Positions 22,117 to 32,124 of a stretch of 47,988 nucleotides of DNA are shown here, piece by piece; the first letter of the stretch is position 1; every line of letters starts with the position of its first letter. Origin of the DNA: Blastocladiella britannica (taxonomy: Eukaryota; Blastocladiomycota; Blastocladiomycetes; Blastocladiales; Blastocladiaceae); the NCBI GenBank assembly GCA_025349905.2, contig MU624544.1, forward strand, positions 1 through 47,988, given 5' to 3'. The position numbers and the translations under genes were made by a program. The notes under the pieces were generated by a model. It was given only the letters and a program-made list of their open reading frames with translations. It had not been told where the DNA came from and made no database searches.

Positions 22117-22633
22117 ATGCAAATCACCATCACCACCACTTCCGCCGCTGCCAAGGTATGTACTAGTCACATTCAAAAGGTGAAGTGTGGCCCGAAAATT
22201 TCTCACCGAAAAAAATCATATATCACAGTCCTACTCGTTGACAGTCGACCCCTCCGACTCGCTGGCCGTGCTCCGTGCCCAGCTCGCATCTCTCGACTCG
22301 GCATTGGTTGGCGCCAAGCTGTCGTTCACTGGTGCCGCCACCGACTTGACGGATGACTCGCAGTCACTCGGCGCGCTCGGGCTCGAGGACGGCGCCACAC
22401 TCGCGGCGACCCTTGCTCGGAAGATCTCCAATACCCGGTGCAACCACCAAGGGTGCTCGGATAAGGTGGCCAAGATCATTGGCGACTGCCGGTTCTGCCA
22501 GTCCAAGTTCTGCTCACGCCACCGTCTTCCGGAGGCACACTCGTGCGAAGGGATCGACTCGTGCCGCCAGGCATCGCACGACCGGAACGCATCACGGTTG
22601 CTTGCCGACAAGTGTGTTGCCGCCAAGGTTTGA
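22117..22633 (+). CDS. ubiquitin-like/AN1 zinc-finger protein, copy A
   Basis: A 147-residue protein: N-terminal ubiquitin-like half starting MQITI, then an AN1-type zinc finger (KISNTRCNHQGCSDK to the C-terminus) with the expected Cys/His ligands, including CRFCQSKFCSRH and HSCEGIDSC. Exons: 22117-22155 and 22229-22633, with a 73-nt phase-0 intron after codon 13. It resembles the small fungal AN1 proteins such as Tmc1, thought to act in proteasome-linked stress responses; this role is from family knowledge only. A paralogue lies at 25510-26021 with an intron at the equivalent place, and COG1 sits between the two. The AN1 half is far more similar between copies at the DNA level than the ubiquitin-like half. 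Confidence 0.88.
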
Positions 22634-22777
22634 TTATGTGACTTCATGGTGAGCGTAATCGACAGCTGTGCTGCCTGCTTGCGACTTTTCTTCTCTCTCC
22701 CTTGACTTGCCTCTTTTTCTGGGCTCCTCTTTTTGTACAAAAAAAATATATACTGAATTCGTCATCATATCGATATC

Positions 22778-25401
22778 ATGGCTACTACTACTGCTGCCGT
22801 TGTCCCCGGTAACAAGCAACTGTTTGCCACCCACTCGCTGCAAGACCTGGCCGCCATCTCGGCCAAGCTGAGGTTGGTAACTTTTATTATGTCGGATAAT
22901 TGATTCTGATCCAAATGCGATATTCAGAAACGATGCCGCCAAAAAGGACGCGGCCCTCGGCGTCATCCTTGCGTACCGTATATAATTAACTGGACTGGAA
23001 TACTGGACTGGAGATACTTAATGGTGGAAACGATATTAGCGATAACTATCAGACTTTACTGGCCGCCTGCTCCTCCATCGACACCATTCGCGCCGCCACC
23101 GTGGTCCTGCGCGACTCGGTGACGGGTCTTCGCCGGTGGCACCCATCTGTGCGTGCGGTCGAGACGTCGCTTCCACTCTCGCCTGAGGTTGGTGCGGTTA
23201 TGCCGCCTGCCATTTCACTGGGCCAGAGTACGACGACGACAAAGACTGCTGGCCCCCTGGGCGATCTCGATCTGGTATAGTCCTACATGTTCGCATTGTG
23301 ATATCCTTATTGATCCCTTTTGATTCTCATAAGGCATGGTCGCACCTCTGTGCCGGATCGTTCCAAGACGCGGTCACCGCCCTGGACCAGTTTGATGCTG
23401 GTGCTCGCCTCGCCCAAGTTCCGTCGATCGTGACGGTCCGTTTTTTTTNNNNNNNNNNTCACTTGATGGATTCGATAGAGAGGACTGACGCATCAAACTG
23501 GTGTTGTGTGTATAAAGGACACGGTCGCCACTACCGCCTCACTGATGCACGTCGATCTGGCTCGCCATGCGGCTACTGCCACTGCCGCCGCACCAAAGAG
23601 CAGCAACAGTGCACGGCAACCCCCGGTATCTGCATTGGTAGACGCATTCGCCGCCGTACAGACACGCCTCGGCAATGACAATGAAGATACTCGTGAGACG
23701 CACGCAGCAACATTCTTGGCCGCGCAACGCACCGCCATTGTCGCCGACCTTGCCCGCATTCCCACCTCCACCGCCGCTACCAGCAGCGACCTCTTGGGCC
23801 CAGCGGTCGACCGCGCAGTGGTAGCCGACCAAGTAGCCCGATCCTTGCTCCCTCCAGCCGAAGCGACCGCATGGACCGCCGGGATCCGTGCGGACATTGC
23901 GCGCGCGGCGCAGCGGATCGGGCACGCGCCGGCCTCACCACGGTTGAGCACGGCCCTAACGGAAGCGGGTGCGTCGGCCGAGTCGCGCGCAGCATGGGGC
24001 GCGTGGATCGCCGCGCTGCGGACCGACTTGCACCGGGCGGCGACTGACGCGGTGATGCGGCGGATGCGGGCATTGGTGGGGGCTACCACCACCGACGATC
24101 ATGATGGCGATGGTCACCGCCGTCAGGATGGCGATATGGAGGAGAAACAGAAGGAGGGCGCGGACATTGCTCGCGACTGGCGACGGCTGGTGGAAGACGC
24201 CGAGGGCTTGGCTGTGCCCGCCGATCGGACGTACCACGAGTCGTGTGTCCGGACTGCCATTGGCGAGCTCTGTTGTCGGGGGAGCGATATTGGTACAGTC
24301 ACTTTTTCACTCTTTTTCGACGTTAACTAACTATCAAACCAATACCAGGTGCGACCATGGCGACTCTGACGCTCGTGGGCGAAACCCTTGGGGTTTGGGA
24401 CCACATTCACGCTGCGCTCGGCGACTATCTCAAGGACTGGACGCGCGACTGGGCGGCAGGTCACGCTGATCTGCTCGCGGAGCCGTGCACGCAAGACGAG
24501 CTGCCTCGCCCCGGACTCGTTCGGTTTCTGTTCGAGTACGTCCGCGACGTGTGTGCTGCGCAGGTCGTCTTTGACAAGGTATATTTTCCCCTTTTTTTTC
24601 GTGTTCAGCGTTATGTGTTTTACCAAAGAAATGGTCTAGTATGCGTACGCGGCGTGCAATGCAGCGATGAGCGAGTGGATTGCCGATGCGTACAGACAAC
24701 AGGTCAAGATGCCTCGGGTGATGGTCCTTGCCGACTTACTGCTGGTGGATCGCGTGTGTGAGACCAAACAGACCGAAACACTGATCCGTGATCGCCAATG
24801 GGTATTATTAATGACTTGTTCTTTTCTTGCAAGTACCACTAATCAATCAATCAAAAAAAAAAATACCAGGCTGGACCGGACCATGAAGAAGATCTGGACT
24901 CGGCGCGCGCAATTGCCGACGCCGCGGCGCTCACCTGGGGCACGTTCTTGCTTCCGTCAACGTCCGTGGACGTTCCTCTGGCCGCCACCACCGCGGCCAC
25001 GCCCGTTCTGCCTCTCGGATACTCGCTTGACCCGATTGAACGTGCTGGAGTCATGCTGCCGAGCATTGCGATGGTGGATCCTATGGCTGTTGCTGGTAGG
25101 CACCCTATCGTTTCTTTTGTTTAGTTGTGTGACTCACTATACAATTCACTTAGCAGAGACGCTTCCGCGGACGCTCTCTCTGTTGCGGTCCGGTTCGATT
25201 CAGGCGGCAAGAGATGACGGGGCCATGACAAGCCCAACAAGCACCCGCGCGACAGTGATGGCGTCGCCACGAACGCCGATCGAGCCGGGCCCGGGTTCAC
25301 TGTTGTTTAGCGATCGGGCGGCGCGGTTCTTGATGCAGACGCGCGACATGTTGTCGTCGCGGTTCGAAGCAGCCGCGGCGGACGCAGACCTTCACGAATA
25401 A
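22778..25401 (+). CDS. COG1: conserved oligomeric Golgi complex subunit 1 (COG1)
   Basis: Subunit of the eight-protein COG tether, which guides retrograde vesicles within the Golgi. Exons: 22778-22872, 22928-22972, 23040-23274, 23334-23435, 23518-24292, 24349-24578, 24640-24801, 24870-25095, 25157-25401; eight GT..AG introns, 704 residues, all phases consistent. The N-terminus matches the COG1/Vps51-type coiled coil: LFATHS, then KLRNDAAKKDAAL, then DNYQTLLAACSSIDTI, as in the animal LFETH...KKEELR...RYRDL...AADTI pattern. The rest is helical, Ala-rich and weakly conserved, as usual for COG1. The fourth intron (23436-23517) contains a 10-N gap after a T-run, so its length is not known, but the flanking exons are intact. 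It lies between two AN1 paralogues, 144 bp downstream of the first. Confidence 0.85.
23449..23458. other. assembly gap (10 N)
   Basis: Ten undetermined bases follow a run of T in intron 4 of COG1. The round number suggests a placeholder of unknown true length, probably caused by a homopolymer or other hard-to-sequence stretch. Confidence 0.97.
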
Positions 25402-25509
25402 ACTCTTTGGAAACTTCGTCGCTTTTCACACACAACCACATCACAAAAACACCCCCACTTCGTACCTCGTACCACCTCGTACAAGAGAAAATAAACAAAA
25501 AATAAAATT

Positions 25510-26021
25510 ATGCAGATCACCATCACCTTTGCCGACAAGGTTCGATCCGCATTCCACACGCGCACCAGTCATTCCATTGAAATTTTTCTCACGCCATCGC
25601 TCGCAATTACAAAAATTAACAGACAACCACCATTACCGCCGACGCCGACGCCATGGTCGCCACGCTACGTGCAGCCTTGGTAGCGGTGGACCCCGCATCC
25701 GCCGGTGCAAAGCTGACGTGCGGCGGATCGGTGCTTGCCGACGATACCGCCACGCTGGCGGCCGCCGGGCTGACGGAAGGAGCGGTGGTGCAGGCAGCTA
25801 CCGTGCGCAAGATCTCCAATACCCGGTGCAATCACCAAGGGTGCACCGACAAGGTGGCCAAGATCATTGGCGACTGCCGGTTCTGTGCATCGAAATTCTG
25901 CTCCCGCCACCGGTTGCCCGAATCGCACGCGTGTGAAGGGATCGACTCGTGCCGCCAGGCGAGCTTTGACAAGAACGCCAAGCTGCGCGCGGCCGAGAAG
26001 TGCGTTGCCCAGAAGGTTTGA
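25510..26021 (+). CDS. ubiquitin-like/AN1 zinc-finger protein, copy B
   Basis: A 142-residue paralogue of the gene at 22117-22633. Exons: 25510-25539 and 25623-26021, with an 83-nt phase-0 intron (donor GTTCGA) after codon 10. The ubiquitin-like half (MQITITFADK, then LTCGGSVLADDTATL) has diverged from copy A, whereas the AN1 finger (KISNTRCNHQGCTDK, CRFCASKFCSRH, HACEGIDSC) is nearly the same. It starts 108 bp after the COG1 stop, and the spacer contains AATAAA-like motifs (about 25488-25506) that may end the COG1 transcript or form part of this gene's leader. Function as for copy A: probably a proteasome- or stress-linked zinc-finger protein. Confidence 0.88.
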
Positions 26022-26589
26022 GTATCTCATTTTGGTGCCCTACCCCTTCTTCACCCCTCAGCGAATATGAGGAGGGCCTTCATCTTGTGTATCGCCTTTT
26101 TCTTGACCTTCTCTGTCCCTGGTGGACCTTTTTTTTTCTATTCTATTCTTTCGGTTCCCTCTTGACTTGCCTCGTCCTGCCTCCATTTTTCCAACCCATC
26201 ACGTCTGTTTTTCTTCGTTTCTCCTCTGATCCTCGTCTTTTCCCTCTGTTGTCTGTCTTTGCTTTCCTTGCTTTTTGTACAATACACACTTGCCCGTTTG
26301 AGTCCATCAATTTCAAGCAATAGGATCAGTGGATGCGCGCACGCCATGAAGATTGTGGAAGGTTGAAATCTCATATGGGAAACTGGTCACCAGAACTGTC
26401 AAACCACTCATTTGTTTTTTTTTTTTAACCTGATCGGCGGTGGTAGCTCCAATTGCGGTGCATTGATTGCCTTGGCTCCAACCAAGCATGCTCCCATCCA
26501 TCTCAATTGCGCCTTTCAAATACGGAGCCTCGCGCTCGCAGTCCCTCCACAAATGAATTGATCCACAAGCACACAAAGATCCACATATC
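26022..26589. other. intergenic region, pyrimidine-rich then mixed
   Basis: A 568-bp region between the second AN1 gene and the NmrA-like gene. Its first 280 bases are strongly T/C-rich on the plus strand, consistent with a 3' UTR; a 14-nt T-run lies near 26413-26426. I see no supported gene here. Confidence 0.45.
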
Positions 26590-27928
26590 ATGACTTCCAC
26601 CAACAACAACACCTCAACGTCGGGCCCAGTCCTAGCGCTGACCTGCGCCGACACCATGGCCGGGTTCTACGTAGCCCGTGGCGCGCTTGCAGCCAAGGCC
26701 ATGGCCGCCGCCGCCAAGAAACCAACCACCAAGCCCTCCTCTTCCGAATCATCAACCTCCCCGACCACCATCGTCCCGGGCACCAACTGGAGCAAAGTAG
26801 TCGCGATCGTCGCCTCCCGCGCGCACCCGTACGCCGTGCAGCTAGCGCGTGCGGGCGCCGAGATCCGCGAACTCGCCGCGGCCGCCGACGGTGGCGGTGG
26901 CAACGAGGACGAGGTGCTGGCGGGCATCGACGCTGTGGTGCTGGTGCCCGTCCCCACGTGGGCCATGGTCGAAAAGACCCGCGCGGTCGTGGACGCCATC
27001 GGGCGCAGCGAGTCGGTGCGTGCGGTGGTTCTGGCGTCGTGCATCACCGCCGAAATGGCGACAACCAATGGAGCGGCGGTGGCAGCTACGGCCGCCGGGT
27101 CCGAGATCGGGACGCCTACGGCGGCATCGTCTTCTCCTTCGGGCTCGAGTAGCAGCAACAACAAGCCGACGACGCACCCGAGCATCCCGCTCATGTACGC
27201 CGACGTCGAGGCCATGGTGGCCAAGCTGGTGCGCACGCCCGTGCGCGTGTGCATTGCGCGGGTCGGGGTGCCCAATCAGTTGTACGTTTACTACCAATCT
27301 TCGCTTTTCTTTTGCACGTACCCATTGGTGCTGACCACTCAAAATGATTCATAGGCTGCTGATGGTCGCCGACGTGATGCAGAACCGCGGGATCCTGGCG
27401 CTCAACACGGGCACCGACGGCCAGTTTGCGCCCTGCGATCTCAAGGACTGCGGAATGGCCATGCAGATCCTCGCGCACCAGCTTCTTCTCATGCACCAAC
27501 AACAAGAGACCATTGAGCCGCCGAAACTGATGCTGCTGCTGACCGGCCGCGACCTCGTAACCGGCCCGAAGCTGGCCGAAATGGCCACGCGCGCGCTCCT
27601 AGACGTGCCGCCGCCCACGGCGAAGCCGTCGCCGTCATCTGGGTCGGGTCCAACCATCGGGTTCCAGCCGATCGACGATGTCGAAATGCGCCAGCTCGTG
27701 GCGTCGGGCAACCCGGACTTGGGCTCGTTTGAGGTCGAGCAGGCGGTGCATGGCGGGGCGCTGGTGCGTATGGGCCGGTTGGCGGTGCGGTCGGCCGACT
27801 TGGAGAACACGATCGGGCGCGCGCCCGTCTCGCCTGAGCGGTTTATTCGCGACAACGCCTCGAGTTTTCGGCCGATCGTGGGCGGGAAGCTGGTGTGGTC
27901 GGTGATTCGCGACGGTGGGGGGCTGTGA
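26590..27928 (+). CDS. NmrA-like NAD(P)-binding protein
   Basis: A 421-residue protein in two exons, 26590-27281 and 27355-27928, joined across a 73-nt intron (donor GTACGT, acceptor CATAG) in phase 2. The arrangement suggests an atypical short-chain dehydrogenase/NmrA fold: a first beta-alpha unit (VLALTCADTMAGFYVARGAL), a second strand with ASRAHPYAVQLARAGAEI, then DAVVLVPVPTWAMVEKTRAVVDA and VVLASCIT, as in NmrA-type redox sensors. The classical GxxGxxG loop is not intact, so cofactor binding is uncertain. Two Ser/Thr/Ala-rich insertions lie in exon 1. The C-terminal half has the substrate-domain feel of the family (NTGTDGQFAPCDLKDCG). Role unknown; possibly a redox-sensing regulator. Confidence 0.65.
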
Positions 27929-28100
27929 GTTGTGATTCAATTTTTTTTTTCGTTGTGAGATGGTTTGGGGAGCCAAGAAATAAAAATGGTGCATATCCGT
28001 CATTGAGATGGAGAGCGAGAGATGGCGCCACGCCGCAGCGAGAAGTGCGAGCCAAGATGGAAAGTCAGCGGAGTATGAGTGAGTTTGCACAGGGCCTTGC

Positions 28101-28108
28101 TATAAAAG
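28101..28108 (+). promoter_or_regulatory. TATA box of the PCMT gene
   Basis: The motif TATAAAAG begins 72 bp upstream of the start codon of the protein-L-isoaspartate methyltransferase gene, at a spacing that would allow a short leader. No other TATA match lies closer to the ATG. Confidence 0.55.
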
Positions 28109-28172
28109 CGGACGAAGACACCGCCCTTGCCCATGATCCGAAACATAACTCCGATCAAATTCAAGAAAATAA

Positions 28173-29050
28173 ATGGCCTCATTCGCCTCCAACGCCGCCC
28201 TCATCGACTTCCTGGCGTCCAAGAACCGCTTCTCCTCTCCGGTCGTCCGCGACGCCCTGGAAGCCGTGGACCGCGGCCTGTTTGCCGGCGCCCACAACGC
28301 CGCGTCGGCCTACTACGACCAGCCGCTGTCAATCGGGTTCGGCGCGACCATCTCGGCCCCGCACGTGCACGCCGGATCGCTGGAGACGCTGGCCCCCTAC
28401 CTGACCGCGGGAGCCAAGGTTCTGGACGTCGGGTGCGGGTCGGGCATTTTCACCGCGTACCTGGCAACGATGGTTGGGCCTAAGGGCACCGTGGTGGCCA
28501 TTGACCACGTCCAGGGTCTCGTGGACTTGACCAAGGCCAACTTGCTGGCATGGAACGCCGAGGCGCTGGTGGACCGGGTAATTCCCATTGGTTCGTTTTT
28601 TTTATGGGCTGTGAGTCATTATAAAAGGTGTCTCACTTCCGTGAATGTACAGTCGGCGACGGCCGCCAGGGATCCGCCGAGCACGGGCCTTACAATGCCA
28701 TTTACGTTGGCGCTGGTGCGCCCACGTTGCCGCAGGCCCTGGTGGACCAGCTGGCGTCCCCCGGCCGCATGCTGATTCCCGTGGGTCCCATCGGCGACCA
28801 GAAACTGGTCACGGTCGACAAGGCCGCCGACGGGACCGTCACCGAGAGCGCACTATTTGCGGTCCGGTTCATTCCGTTGACCGACGCCGACGTGCAGGTG
28901 GCGCGCGGCCAGCGGTACGCGGACGAGCGGGCGGCCACGGCGGCAGCGGCGGCAGCTGCGGCGGCGGCGGAGGAGGCTATCAAAGATGCGGACGCTGCTT
29001 CTGCTGCGACTGCCAATGCCGCTGAGCCGGACGCGACCACCACGGCTTGA
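28173..29050 (+). CDS. protein-L-isoaspartate O-methyltransferase
   Basis: Repair enzyme that methylates L-isoaspartyl residues in damaged proteins using S-adenosylmethionine. Exons: 28173-28590 and 28653-29050 (62-nt intron, phase 1), 271 residues. The family signature is clear: YYDQPLSIGFGATISAPHVH (substrate/active-site region, residues ~50-70), LDVGCGSGIFTAYLA (SAM motif I, ~88-103), VVAIDHV (motif post-I), and GAPTLPQALVDQLASPGRML (~185-205). The joined junction reads IPIVGDGRQG, as expected. The C-terminus ends in an Ala-rich tail absent from typical members. A TATA box lies 72 bp upstream. It is convergent with the palmitoyltransferase gene, with only 61 bp between stop codons. Confidence 0.95.
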
Positions 29051-29111
29051 TTGATCTCCGCACCATCGCTTGTTGGCAACGAGCGAGCAGTGAATATAGT
29101 GTATTTTTGAA

Positions 29112-30523
29112 TCACACCACCACAATCTCGCCCAGCTCACTCTCGTCGTCGTACTCGTGCAATAACAGCGCGCTGCTCGTCCCATTAACGCCGCGTCGTT
29201 GGCTTTGAGACGCCGGCGTCTCGTACCAAAACCCGTTCCCGACCGCGGGGACCGGCAGTGGCAGCAAAATGTACCACCATGGCCTAATTATCAGGCACGT
29301 CAGCATCATCCATAACAAACATCCGAAAAAAAATAACATACCGCTCCACCATATTCAAGTACGTCGCCAAGTTCCGTCGCCACCCGAGATCCCACTGCGA
29401 CGGCTCGCCCTTCTCCAAGTCCATGTACTCGAGCTGCGTGGCGTTCTTGAGCGTCAAGTACACGTGCCACCCGGCCATGCCCGCCAGCGCCAGCCCGAGA
29501 ATCGTCGCAATCATGTACGCAAACACGTACGGTTCGCGGCCGACCGGGTACGGCCAGGGACCATAGGGGATCAGCGCCGAGGGGGCGTACCGCGCACCCA
29601 AGACGGCAAATAACAGGCATCCGAGCGAGACGTAGACGAGGAACGCGACAAAGTACCGGTGGTTGTGGTGGCCGACGCAGTCTAATTTGTTTTAAACCAG
29701 TGAGCTTTGTTTGACACTGTTAATGAAGGATTCGCGTACTATTGAGCCCTGTTTTCAAGAAATGGATCAGTGAATCGCCAACCAATACCAGAAAAAAAAA
29801 AGAGGACATACATGGGCAATCTGAAGAGCAATCGCAGAAATCCATTCAGCGTGTCAGTCAGTACAGCAATTCAAAACTCAACCAAAATGGGAAGAGCGAC
29901 GAACGATGATCCCTATTCCCCTCAAGTCAGTGAGCGACGAGGATCCACGCAAAATACAAAGAAGTAAAAGTATACATTTTCATGACGCAGCGATTGCAGA
30001 CGCTGCAATGGTGGCACCGGGTCGGTTTTGGGACGTCGCACTTGCGGCAACGTTTTGGCGCGTCCTTTTTTTTTTGGCAGTCACAGCGTCAGTGATTCCC
30101 AATCCCACAATCCCCACGACAGCGTACCAGCACCGCCTCCGGGTCCGCGCCAACCTCGTCCACCGCGTAATTGGTGACGGTACACGCCATGTAATAGTTG
30201 AACAGGATGTTGACCACCAGCATCCCCGCGCACACCTCGAATGCGTACCACACCACCAGCGCCAGTGTTCCTGACCATATCCGATGTGGTGACCCTGGTA
30301 GTGGGTCAGCCACTTCGGGGCGGTAGTCGGGCCACACCATCACAAAGAACGTCCAGGATATCAGACCAATGAGACCGAGCGCGGCTATTTGCAAGACGGG
30401 ACCGGCGGCACGTAACAACATGGCGGCGGCACGTGGCGCCGCGTCCAGAACCGTGTAGATGCATCCTTGCACTGTCGGGTGCGTCGCAATGGCGCGCAGC
30501 AGGTGGGCGGGGCGTGGGAACAT
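29112..30523 (-). CDS. DHHC palmitoyltransferase (Pfa3/ZDHHC2-15-20 type)
   Basis: Integral-membrane protein S-acyltransferase. Exons: 30523-30128, 30064-29976, microexons 29912-29905 (8 nt), 29820-29812 (9 nt) and 29748-29740 (9 nt), then 29681-29342 and 29283-29112. All six introns are GT..AG (63, 63, 84, 63, 58, 58 nt), and the coding length is 341 codons exactly. The first exon carries two transmembrane segments. Exon 2 gives the zinc-binding CRKCDVPKPTRCHHCSVCNR. The three microexons supply the catalytic DHHCPWLN, and the next exon resumes with NCVGHHNHRYF, followed by two more transmembrane segments and LKNATQLEYMD and DLGWRRN. Joining exon 2 to the later exon without the microexons would lose the catalytic cysteine. 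The C-terminus is acidic. Located in Golgi, vacuole or plasma membrane in relatives; substrates unknown. Confidence 0.93.
29740..29912 (-). other. cluster of three microexons encoding the DHHC catalytic motif
   Basis: On the minus strand, GGATCATC (29912-29905) is preceded by AATAG and followed by GTTCG. ATTGCCCAT (29820-29812) is preceded by TTCAG and followed by GTATGT. GGCTCAATA (29748-29740) is preceded by AACAG and followed by GTACGC. Spliced between AT (29977-29976) and AC (29681-29680), they read M-D-H-H-C-P-W-L-N-N in frame, every codon at the borders being split. Confidence 0.9.
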
Positions 30524-30639
30524 ATTATATATAATTTATTTTGCCTCCGACAGCAAAGACGGGGAAAGGGAGCGAATACCGCAGGGAGCCAGGCAGAAAC
30601 GAAAGAAATCCGAAGTGGCGGCAAGAGAGAGAAAATGAA

Positions 30640-32124
30640 TTAACGGGCAACCCGATCGCGCTGGTCCACGGCCTCGCCGACGCCCACGCCCATCCAGTCG
30701 CGCGGCCGACGCAGAACGTCCAGCGTCCACTCGGCGCGCGACCCAGCCACGGGCGCATGGCAGTACTCCCACCGAGCAGTGAGCGGCATCGACACCAGGA
30801 TCGACTCGATCCGGGCCCCGGGCGTCAGCAGCCCAAACTTGGTCCCGCGGTCGTATACCAGGTTAAACTCGACGTATCGGCCACGGCGCAGCTGCTGCCA
30901 CTCCTTGTCGGCCGATGTGAAATGACGCGCGTAGTTGCGGGCCACGAGCGGCGCATACGCGGGCACAAACGCGCGGCCCGCGTCGCGCACAAACGCGAAA
31001 ATGTCCTCCTTGGACTGCAGCTTCTTGGCGTGCGGGGACGCCAGGTCCAGGTCGTCAAAGAACGTGCCGCCGACACCACGGGTCTCGCCACGGTGCGGCA
31101 ACTTAAAGTACTCGTCGGCCCACCCTTTGAGCGCCGGGTAGCCCTCGGCGCCCAAGTGCCGGTCGCACGAGGACTTCAGCTGCGCGTGGAAGTGCGACGC
31201 CTCGGCCGTGTCCACGTACGTCGGGGTCAAGTCCGCACCCCCACCAAACCACCATGAGACCGTCTCGCCCGTGTCCGGGTGCCGCACCTCAAAGTACCGG
31301 TAGTTCATGTGCGACGTGGGCGCGTGCGGATTGTTGGGGTGGATCACGATCGAGATCCCGGCCGCAAAGAAAGGCACGCGGCCGGGCGGCAAGTTGAATT
31401 CGCGGCCGTGCGCGCGCATCTGCTTGACCCCGCCCTCGGACAAGTTGCCCTCCATGGAAGTGACCATGACCCCGGCCTTTTCAAACACCCGGCCCTCGGC
31501 CAGCACGCACGACTGGCCGCCGCCGTGGCCGTCGGGCCGCGTCCAGGCGTCGCGGAAGAACGGCGTCGGGTTCGGGTTGCCCGCTGCGCGTTCCAGGGAC
31601 TCGAGCGAGCCTACAATCTCCGCTTGCAGCTCGCGTGTGAACGCCGCCATCCGCTTGGACATGGGCTGCTTGGGGTCCAGGATCGTCGGGTCCTTGTATC
31701 CTCCCGCACCGCGGTGGGTAAAATCGAGGCCGAGCGGAGTCATGTCCACGTCCGACGGTGCGTCCAGAGACTTGGGCGCTGCTGCCTTGCACTCGGCCTA
31801 GTGTATTTTTTTTTCAGTTCGTGCTTTCTTCATGAAGGCAAGAAAATGACAATTGTACCGTGGGCAACGCCGACGACAACAGTGAGGGCGATGAAAGGCG
31901 GTCCTGGTTCCAGGTATAGGCGGCAGCTGCCACGGCGACGGCTGAGGCACCAAGTCCGCCGGCAAGAGCAGCGCGGGATCGGGCAGCGCCACCTGCCGCC
32001 GACGAAAAGGCGCGTCGTGCTTGGCCGCTATTACTTATGTGTAAGTATACCATGATGATTTTCAAATTTTAAAGGTCAAATACCGGATGTGGGCAGCGAT
32101 GGTACGCGTTGTCGATGCGTTCAT
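30640..32124 (-). CDS. oxygen-dependent coproporphyrinogen III oxidase, mitochondrial form
   Basis: Haem-biosynthesis enzyme (HemF/CPOX/Hem13) that oxidatively decarboxylates coproporphyrinogen III to protoporphyrinogen IX. Exons: 32124-32084, 32027-31859, 31797-30640; introns 56 and 61 nt, total 455 residues in frame. The catalytic part is highly conserved: FNLPPGRVPFFAAGISIVIHP, SHMNYRYFEV, WWFGGGADLTP, RGVGGTFFDDL, GRYVEFNLVYDRGTKFGL and ESILVSMPL. Exons 1-2 encode an Arg/Ser/Ala-rich presequence (MNASTTRTIAAHIRGQARR) followed by a short hydrophobic Ala/Val/Gly helix and YTWNQ, fitting import to the mitochondrial intermembrane space, as in animals. A TATAAAA motif lies on the minus strand at 32264-32258. 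The first exon is only 41 nt and was found by phase and presequence logic, so it is less certain than the rest. Confidence 0.95.

Noticed and set aside
29112..30523. The palmitoyltransferase looked like a pseudogene, because no exon of normal size carries DHHC.
   Set aside because: Three microexons with correct splice borders and phases restore the complete motif and an exact 341-codon frame.
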